Assembly (NCBI GenBank): GCA_046483585.1
Contig: JAWOCV010000203.1
Location: forward strand, 1-11,070
Direction of reading: 5' to 3'
Source of the DNA: Marinilabilia sp046483585
Lineage (GTDB): Bacteria; Bacteroidota; Bacteroidia; Bacteroidales; Marinilabiliaceae
Length of the DNA stretch: 11,070 nt
A program made the translations under genes and the position numbers. Positions 7,102 through 11,070 of the stretch are shown in pieces. The notes beneath the pieces are model-generated. The model did no database searches, was not told where the DNA came from, and was given only the letters and a program-made list of their open reading frames with translations. Within the stretch, counting starts at the first letter, position 1. Every line of letters begins with the position of its first letter.

Positions 7102-8534
7102 CGTTCTTTCCGGATCTCTATTTCCTGGTGCTTAAGATTAATATTGATGGCATACTTCTTTTTCAGATACATGGCCAGTTTTTCGGCACAATAAACCGAC
7201 CGGTGCTGCCCTCCTGTACAACCAAAATTAAACATCAAATGTTTAAATCCCCTTTCTAAGTATTTGCTTACGGATTGATCGGCCAGGGCATACACATTCT
7301 GGAGAAAGGTGTCCATTTCATCTTCTTTTTCGAAAAAAGCAATCACTTCCGGGTCGTGGCCGGTTTTGTCCTTGTACTCTTCATATTTGCCCGGATTGTG
7401 AATGCAACGGCAATCGAACACGAAGCCTCCACCGTGGCCCGAGTAATCGATGGGTACCCCGCGTTTATAGGAAAAGCTGTTGATGGAGACCGTCAATGTG
7501 ACCGGCTGACTGATCTTTTGCAGTTCTGTGGATCGGGTGACCTGTTCCAAAGCCTTCATTAAAGCCGGTAATTTAATCGGCAGGCGGGCGTTTTCAAGCA
7601 GGTATTTCAGGTTTTCAATGGCGAAGGGGATGCTTTTCAGAAAATGTTCTTTCTTTTCATAAAAACCACGGAATCCGTAGGCTCCCATGGCCTGCATGAT
7701 GCGAATGAATACGTAACCGTGAAAATAATTCCGGAAGTCAGCCTCATTAATGTCCACACGTTCATTCAGTGATGACATGTAGTGCTCCAGGAGTTCTTCC
7801 CTGATATCGTGTGGGAGATCGGCCTTTGCGTCGTACAGCAAAGAAGCCAGATCGTACTGAAGCGCACCGCGGCGGCCGCCCTGATAATCAATAAAAGCGG
7901 GTCCGTTATCGGTTACCATGATGTTGCGCGACTGGAAATCGCGGTAGAGGAAATAATTGCAGTCGGTTTCCTGAAGATAATCTGCAAAAGCATTGAAATC
8001 ATCTTCCAGGAGTTGCTCGTCGAAGGGAATATGGGCCAGTTTCAGAAAATAGTACTTGAAATAGTGAAGATCCCAGAGCATTGATTGCTTGTCGAAACTG
8101 TGGCGCGGATAGCAGAGAGAGAAATCGAGTCCTTCGGCTCCTTTAACCTGAAAACGGACCAGCCATTCCAGCGATCGCTTGTAGAAATCGATGATGTTCG
8201 CCGGAATCTCTTTCCCGGATCTGGAAGTTGATAACCAGTCGTAGAGGGTTGTGTTCCCGAAATCTTCCAATAAATAGGAGGTCCCTGTAGGGGATACGCG
8301 GTAAATTTCCGGAACGGGCAACCCATGCGATTTGAAATACCTGCTGAATTCGATGAAGGCTCTGTTTTCCTTTTTATCGGGGTTGGTGGCACCCAGGGCA
8401 TGCTGAGTAGGGCCGGCAATGCGATAATACCGACGGTCTGATCCGGAAAGGGGAAGAGGAGTAAAACTCTCGGCCGGTTCGTTAGCCCAATCCAAAAACT
8501 CCTTTTTTAATTCTGTTTCGTATGTGTCTTTCAA
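7098..8534 (-). CDS. AmgK-like sugar kinase fused to RapZ C-terminal domain
   Basis: A 478-residue two-domain protein. Residues about 10-320 form an aminoglycoside-phosphotransferase-like kinase: a Gly/Ser loop (PLSGSDRRYYRI, 28-39), the catalytic loop YRDFQSRN (197-204, with Asp199 and Asn204) and the metal-binding IDYQGGRRG (215-223, Asp216). The QGGRRG and DLASLLYDA stretches resemble AmgK, the anomeric MurNAc/GlcNAc kinase that feeds MurU. Residues about 345-478 are the RapZ C-terminal domain, with the diagnostic GCTGGQHRSV at 438-447. In E. coli RapZ this region binds the small RNA GlmZ and senses glucosamine-6-phosphate. The RapZ N-terminal Walker ATPase is absent. The start is a TTG at 8534, because the frame is closed by the DUF554 stop just upstream and has no ATG before residue 152. 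Substrate is inferred from family and context. Confidence 0.88.
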   Translation of the reverse strand: MKDTYETELKKEFLDWANEPAESFTPLPLSGSDRRYYRIAGPTQHALGATNPDKKENRAFIEFSRYFKSHGLPVPEIYRVSPTGTSYLLEDFGNTTLYDWLSTSRSGKEIPANIIDFYKRSLEWLVRFQVKGAEGLDFSLCYPRHSFDKQSMLWDLHYFKYYFLKLAHIPFDEQLLEDDFNAFADYLQETDCNYFLYRDFQSRNIMVTDNGPAFIDYQGGRRGALQYDLASLLYDAKADLPHDIREELLEHYMSSLNERVDINEADFRNYFHGYVFIRIMQAMGAYGFRGFYEKKEHFLKSIPFAIENLKYLLENARLPIKLPALMKALEQVTRSTELQKISQPVTLTVSINSFSYKRGVPIDYSGHGGGFVFDCRCIHNPGKYEEYKDKTGHDPEVIAFFEKEDEMDTFLQNVYALADQSVSKYLERGFKHLMFNFGCTGGQHRSVYCAEKLAMYLKKKYAININLKHQEIEIRKER

Positions 8535-8546
8535 AATATTGTGTTT

Positions 8547-9251
8547 TTAAAGCAAAGAAAACGGAAAGATATGGCTGTATCGCATCCAGGCGAATAAGAC
8601 AACGAACAATAATGCAGGCAACAGATCGGTGACTTTTATTTTGGCTATCTTGAGGATATTGAACCCTAGTCCGATCAACAATACTCCGCCGGTGGCCGTT
8701 AATTCATCCACCACAGCCTGTGCGAAAAAGTTTCCCAGCCACATCGACACCAAAGTGATGCCGCCCTGGTAGATAAGCAACGGAATAACCGAGAAAAGCA
8801 CACCAACGCCCATGGCTGCAGCCAGTGCCGTGGAAGAAAATCCATCCAGCACCGATTTGGTAATGAGCAGTTCAGGCCCCCGGCCGATGCCTTCGTTGAT
8901 GGCCCCCAGAATGGTGAGCGATCCCATGCAGAACAGCAAAAACGAAGTAATAAGCCCCTCGGTGAATTGTTCGTCCCTGAAACGGAAACGTTTTTTTATG
9001 GATTCGGACAAATGTTCAATCCGGTTTTCCAGGCGGAGTGCCCCACCGGAAATTCCGCCAAAAAGCAGCGACAGGACCACTACAATGATCCACTGGCTTT
9101 CGAGAAACATGCTGACTCCCAGTCCGATCGTAAAAAGGCCGATGCCGTGAAATACCACCGTAACCACCCGCCGGGGCAGGCGGTGTCTGAAGAGAATACC
9201 CAGCAAACTGCCGGCTATTACTGTCATTACATTGACCAGGGTGCCTGTCAT
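8547..9251 (-). CDS. DUF554 family membrane protein
   Basis: A 234-residue integral membrane protein with about seven hydrophobic segments. It matches the DUF554 (YqgA/YdfK-type) family: the N-terminal GTLVNVMTVIAGSLLGIL, the central FCMGSLTILGAINEGI and DGFSSTALAAAMGVGVLFS, and the C-terminal GGVLLIGLGFNILKI are all typical. Family function is not established; transport is often suspected. It is the first gene of the minus-strand train, ending 12 nt before the kinase start. The ATG at 9251 is preceded by an AGAGAG purine stretch, and a candidate promoter lies about 35 nt upstream. Confidence 0.9.
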   Translation of the reverse strand: MTGTLVNVMTVIAGSLLGILFRHRLPRRVVTVVFHGIGLFTIGLGVSMFLESQWIIVVVLSLLFGGISGGALRLENRIEHLSESIKKRFRFRDEQFTEGLITSFLLFCMGSLTILGAINEGIGRGPELLITKSVLDGFSSTALAAAMGVGVLFSVIPLLIYQGGITLVSMWLGNFFAQAVVDELTATGGVLLIGLGFNILKIAKIKVTDLLPALLFVVLFAWMRYSHIFPFSLL

Positions 9252-9285
9252 TGTTCTCTCTTTTCTGGTTTAAGTAAATGTCCTG

Positions 9286-9312
9286 CAAAAATAAGCGACC
9301 CGTACCTAACAA
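9286..9312 (-). promoter_or_regulatory. Candidate promoter of the minus-strand gene train
   Basis: On the minus strand TATTTTTG (9286-9293) fits the Bacteroidetes -7 consensus TAnnTTTG, and TTG (9310-9312) could be the -33 element. The spacer is only 16 nt, below the usual 19-21, so the match is partial. It would give a leader of roughly 28 nt for the DUF554 gene. No other TAnnTTTG match was seen upstream on this strand before the tRNA. Confidence 0.4.
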
Positions 9313-9453
9313 AAAAGAAAAACCGTTAAAATCGCCACCGCAAAATGTCAAAGGCCATTGGATTGTCTTTTTCGGTGGATGCAGAAAACCGGTGAATGCA
9401 TCTATTAAACCCGCTTTCCGGCTGTTTTGAAGGAAAATTTTTGCAAGGAGATG

Positions 9454-9483
9454 TTGCCAGAAAAAATTTAGTTCCTATATTTG
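9454..9483 (+). promoter_or_regulatory. Promoter of tRNA-Leu
   Basis: TTG at 9454-9456 and TATATTTG at 9476-9483 match the Bacteroidetes primary sigma factor pattern TTG-N19-TAnnTTTG exactly, with a 19-nt spacer. Transcription would start near 9488-9490, about 32 nt before the mature tRNA 5' end. This is the clearest taxonomic pointer in the window. Confidence 0.8.
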
Positions 9484-9521
9484 CACCGCTGTTGAACGAA
9501 GCGGCCATAACATCAGTGAAA

Positions 9522-9605
9522 GCCCAGATGGCGGAATTGGTAGACGCGCTAGTTTCAGGGACTAGTGTCCTTTTGGACGTGCAGGTTCGAGTCCTGTTCT
9601 GGGCA
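9522..9605 (+). tRNA. tRNA-Leu (anticodon CAG)
   Basis: All arms pair. The acceptor GCCCAGA (9522-9528) pairs fully with TCTGGGC (9598-9604), and A9605 is the discriminator. The D arm uses GCG/CGC. The anticodon stem CTAGT/ACTAG closes loop TTCAGGG, placing CAG at 9556-9558, which reads CUG leucine codons. A long variable arm with stem GTCC/GGAC marks a class II tRNA, and the T arm GCAGG/CCTGT holds loop TTCGAGT. CCA is not encoded and must be added enzymatically, as is common in this phylum. The gene has its own promoter and terminator, so it is a single-gene transcript. Confidence 0.97.
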
Positions 9606-9610
9606 CGGAG

Positions 9611-9650
9611 AAGCCTCTTAACTTTTTGATGGTTAAGGGGCTTTTTTTTT
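9611..9650 (+). terminator. Intrinsic terminator after tRNA-Leu
   Basis: AAGCCTCTTAAC (9611-9622) pairs with GTTAAGGGGCTT (9632-9643), giving a 12-bp stem with one T-G wobble and a 9-nt loop. It is followed by an uninterrupted T-tract to 9650. It starts 6 nt after the tRNA. Confidence 0.92.
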
Positions 9651-9670
9651 GGTGGAAGAAATACGGAAAT

Positions 9671-9722
9671 TTAGCCTGAACTATTCATAAATTATTTCCC
9701 TTATGAATAAAGTTCAGGTTAA
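9671..9722. repeat. Long inverted repeat (hairpin)
   Basis: The left arm (9671-9690) TTAGCCTGAACTATTCATAA pairs with the right arm 9701-9722, which reads TTATGAAT, a 2-nt AA bulge, then AGTTCAGGTTAA. Twenty positions pair, one of them as a G-T wobble, around a 10-nt loop. No T-tract follows, so it is not an obvious terminator. The last three bases of the right arm are shared with the closing stem of the next structure. Confidence 0.85.
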
Positions 9723-9836
9723 CCCCGACTTAGATGAAGTTAAACTTTTGAAAAAAGTTTTTACTGAATCTTAGTCGCTGTCGGAGACAGGGATTATTTG
9801 CGAAACGAAGTTCGACGAAGTCAATAATCCGGGTTA
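9720..9836. other. Structured element able to form a four-way junction
   Basis: TAACCC (9720-9725) pairs with GGGTTA (9831-9836) and encloses three directly adjacent hairpins. Arm 1 is CGACTTAGAT (9726-9735) with ATCTTAGTCG (9768-9777), capped by AAACTTTT/AAAAGTTT with a GAA loop. Arm 2 is CTGTC/GACAG (9778-9790) with a GGA loop. Arm 3 is GGATTATT (9791-9798) with AATAATCC (9823-9830). No base is left unpaired at the junction. It lies between the tRNA terminator and the PLDc_N gene. It could be a structured RNA, a leader element or a folded DNA mobile element. Family not recognised. Confidence 0.6.
9803..9827 (+). repeat. 25-nt repeat motif, copy 1
   Basis: The tip of arm 3 of the four-way junction contains ACGAAGTTCGACGAAGTC. 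It recurs downstream at 10226-10250, with 22 of 25 positions identical. Confidence 0.7.
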
Positions 9837-9904
9837 GGAAAATAAGGAAGATTCCTTGTTAATTGGTATCTTCATGGAACATTGTTTTTCAAAATTCATT
9901 ATAT

Positions 9905-10132
9905 ATGGAATCTCTGAAACAAATGAATGGTTTTGAATGGTTGCTGGTTGGAATTCTTTTCCTGGCATTGATCATCCTCCCTGTATTAGCCATTCTCAGC
10001 ATCTTTAATCACGATTTCCGGGGGCGCAGTGGTGTGATCTGGCTGGTGATTGTGTTTGTTCTTCCCGTGGTGGGGCCGCTTTCTTATTTTCTTCTCTCCA
10101 ATTGGTTGGGAAGAGGGGCGCGGATCAAATAG
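9905..10132 (+). CDS. Small PLDc_N-domain membrane protein
   Basis: A 75-residue protein with two hydrophobic helices (about 12-31 and 43-64). The pattern LIILPVLAILSIFNHDFRGR, then VIWLVIVFVLPVVGPLSYFLL, matches PLDc_N, the two-helix segment found at the N-terminus of cardiolipin synthase/phospholipase D proteins. Here it stands alone with no HKD catalytic domain, so it is not itself a phospholipase. Stand-alone PLDc_N proteins are common and uncharacterised. ATG 9905 is chosen; an in-frame TTG at 9863 would add a polar extension that does not fit the family. No strong Shine-Dalgarno sequence or consensus promoter was seen upstream. Confidence 0.8.
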   Translation: MESLKQMNGFEWLLVGILFLALIILPVLAILSIFNHDFRGRSGVIWLVIVFVLPVVGPLSYFLLSNWLGRGARIK

Positions 10133-10225
10133 CGGGCGGTTTCTATGCTAAAAGTTGAAAGAAGCCGAACAAAATTCACCATCTTTTGGTTTCTTGTATT
10201 GGTGATTTCATGACAATAACTTGTA

Positions 10226-10250
10226 AAACGAAGTTTGACGGAGTCAACAA
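10226..10250 (+). repeat. 25-nt repeat motif, copy 2
   Basis: Contains ACGAAGTTTGACGGAGTC, matching copy 1 at 9803-9827 in 22 of 25 positions. It is flanked by TTGT (10221-10224) and ACAA (10247-10250), which can pair and so keep a hairpin where copy 1 uses TTATT/AATAA. It sits about 40 nt before the aldo/keto reductase start. Confidence 0.65.
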
Positions 10251-10289
10251 AGCAAATAAGAAAGCATAAACTGATTTAAAGAGGACAAA

Positions 10290-11070
10290 ATGAAAAAAAT
10301 GAATCAAGGTGATGGCATTGACCGCCGCAAGTTTATTCAAACCAGTGCTAAGGTTGCAGCGTCGGCTGTGTTTATGAGTTTTGGAGCGTCAAAACTCTTT
10401 GGCGCTTCCAATGGTAGCCAATTAGAGAGTTCTATTAAGAATGTGACCCTCAACAATGGGGTGAAAATGCCAATCCTCGGATTTGGAACCCTGGAGCTTA
10501 CCGATTCACTTGGCGAGAGGAGTGTTGCTGATGCCATTTCGCTTGGGTACCGCCTGATCGATACAGCCACAATTTATGGTAATGAAGAAGCGGTAGGTGC
10601 CGGAATTAAGCGTAGTGGCATTAACAGAGAAGAACTTTTTGTCACCTCAAAAGTTTGGGTCGAAGATTCGGGATATGAAAATACCAAAAAAGCTTTTGAG
10701 ACATCCCTGAACAAGCTGGGCCTGGATTATTTGGATCTCTATCTGATTCACCGGCCCCGGGGTGATGTTAAAGGGACCTGGAAAGCCATGGAAGAGCTCT
10801 ATAAAGAAAAAAAGATCAGGGCTATTGGTGTAAGCAATTTTGAACCCGAACAGTTAGAAGAGTTGATGGCATATAGTGAAGTGCGACCTGCGGTCAATCA
10901 AATAGAATCGCACGCTTTTTTCCAGCAGCCCGATGCCCTTTCGTATTTGAACGAAAAGGAGGTGCAGATGGAAGCCTGGTCGCCCCTTGCACAGGGACGC
11001 AACGGACATTTCACGAATGAGACCCTGGCTGAAATTGGCCAAAAATACAATAAAAACAACGCCCAGGTAG
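10290..11070 (+). CDS. Tat-signal aldo/keto reductase (partial, 3' end outside window)
   Basis: The frame is open from ATG 10290 to the window end, giving 260 residues. A typical family member would need some 50-60 more. The first ~40 residues look like a twin-arginine signal: DRRKFI at 11-16, then a weak hydrophobic stretch (VAASAVFMSFGAS) and GAS at 38-40. The rest is a (beta/alpha)8 NAD(P)H-dependent reductase with the full catalytic tetrad: Asp91 and Tyr96 in RLIDTATIYGNEEAVG, Lys121 in VTSKVW and His154 in YLIHRP. GVSNF (180-184) is another family hallmark. It reduces a carbonyl of unknown identity. AGAGGA about 6 nt before the ATG is a good ribosome binding site. Export of a folded, cofactor-loaded enzyme by Tat fits the signal. 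Confidence 0.92.
   Translation, partial: MKKMNQGDGIDRRKFIQTSAKVAASAVFMSFGASKLFGASNGSQLESSIKNVTLNNGVKMPILGFGTLELTDSLGERSVADAISLGYRLIDTATIYGNEEAVGAGIKRSGINREELFVTSKVWVEDSGYENTKKAFETSLNKLGLDYLDLYLIHRPRGDVKGTWKAMEELYKEKKIRAIGVSNFEPEQLEELMAYSEVRPAVNQIESHAFFQQPDALSYLNEKEVQMEAWSPLAQGRNGHFTNETLAEIGQKYNKNNAQV

Noticed and set aside
9335..9402. Inverted repeats CCACCG/CGGTGG and GATGCA/TGCATC as operators
   Set aside because: The 6-bp arms are separated by 32 and 13 nt, which is expected by chance at this length, and nothing else supports a binding site.
9326..9508. Minus-strand frame of 60 codons between the DUF554 gene and the tRNA
   Set aside because: It overlaps the tRNA promoter, has no recognisable domain and no ribosome binding site; likely chance.
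9396..9629. Plus-strand frame of 77 codons across the tRNA
   Set aside because: It is read through the tRNA-Leu gene and its promoter, so it is not coding.
9720..9836. Integron attC-like recombination site
   Set aside because: The palindromic layout and GTTA near the right end suggested attC, but the outer ends do not fit RYYYAAC and GTTRRRY (the right side reads GTTAGGA, and the left lacks the pyrimidine run), and no cassette or integrase is present.
10176..10205. TCACCA/TGGTGA hairpin as a terminator after the PLDc_N gene
   Set aside because: The stem is only 6 bp with an 18-nt loop and no T-tract follows.
10210..10269. 19-codon frame upstream of the aldo/keto reductase
   Set aside because: It overlaps the 25-nt repeat motif, lacks a ribosome binding site and has no recognisable leader-peptide pattern.

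Overview
The window looks like a chromosomal segment from a Bacteroidota bacterium. Evidence for this: a TTG-N19-TAnnTTTG promoter (the Bacteroidetes sigma factor pattern) sits in front of a tRNA gene, Shine-Dalgarno sequences are weak, an AmgK-like kinase is fused to a RapZ C-terminal domain, and an oxidoreductase carries a twin-arginine signal. Genus cannot be assigned from the sequence alone.

Layout. Positions 1-595 hold no convincing gene. They contain a degenerate 7/8-nt minisatellite, a REP-like palindrome and a short 14-nt tandem repeat. From 9251 down to 596 the minus strand carries one tightly packed gene train: a DUF554 membrane protein, a sugar kinase/RapZ-C fusion, a 41-residue four-cysteine peptide, a complete seven-gene Mrp cation/proton antiporter (mrpA, B, C, D, E, F, G) and a sugar-1-phosphate nucleotidyltransferase. 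Most junctions overlap or are separated by 20 nt or less; only the last gene is set off, by 84 nt.

The kinase and the nucleotidyltransferase resemble AmgK and MurU, the two enzymes that turn free N-acetylmuramic acid into UDP-MurNAc during cell-wall recycling. Here they bracket a Na+/H+ antiporter, which suggests shared control of envelope precursor salvage and ion or pH homeostasis. That coupling is inference.

From 9454 rightward the plus strand carries a promoter, tRNA-Leu(CAG) and a strong intrinsic terminator. A highly structured non-coding stretch (about 9671-9860) follows, then a small PLDc_N-domain membrane protein, and then the first 260 codons of a Tat-signal aldo/keto reductase that runs off the window.

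The most unusual structure is at 9720-9836. Three adjacent hairpins are enclosed by a closing stem, so the sequence can form a four-way junction with no unpaired base at the junction. Part of its third arm recurs at 10226-10250 with a compensatory change in the flanking stem. I do not recognise this element.
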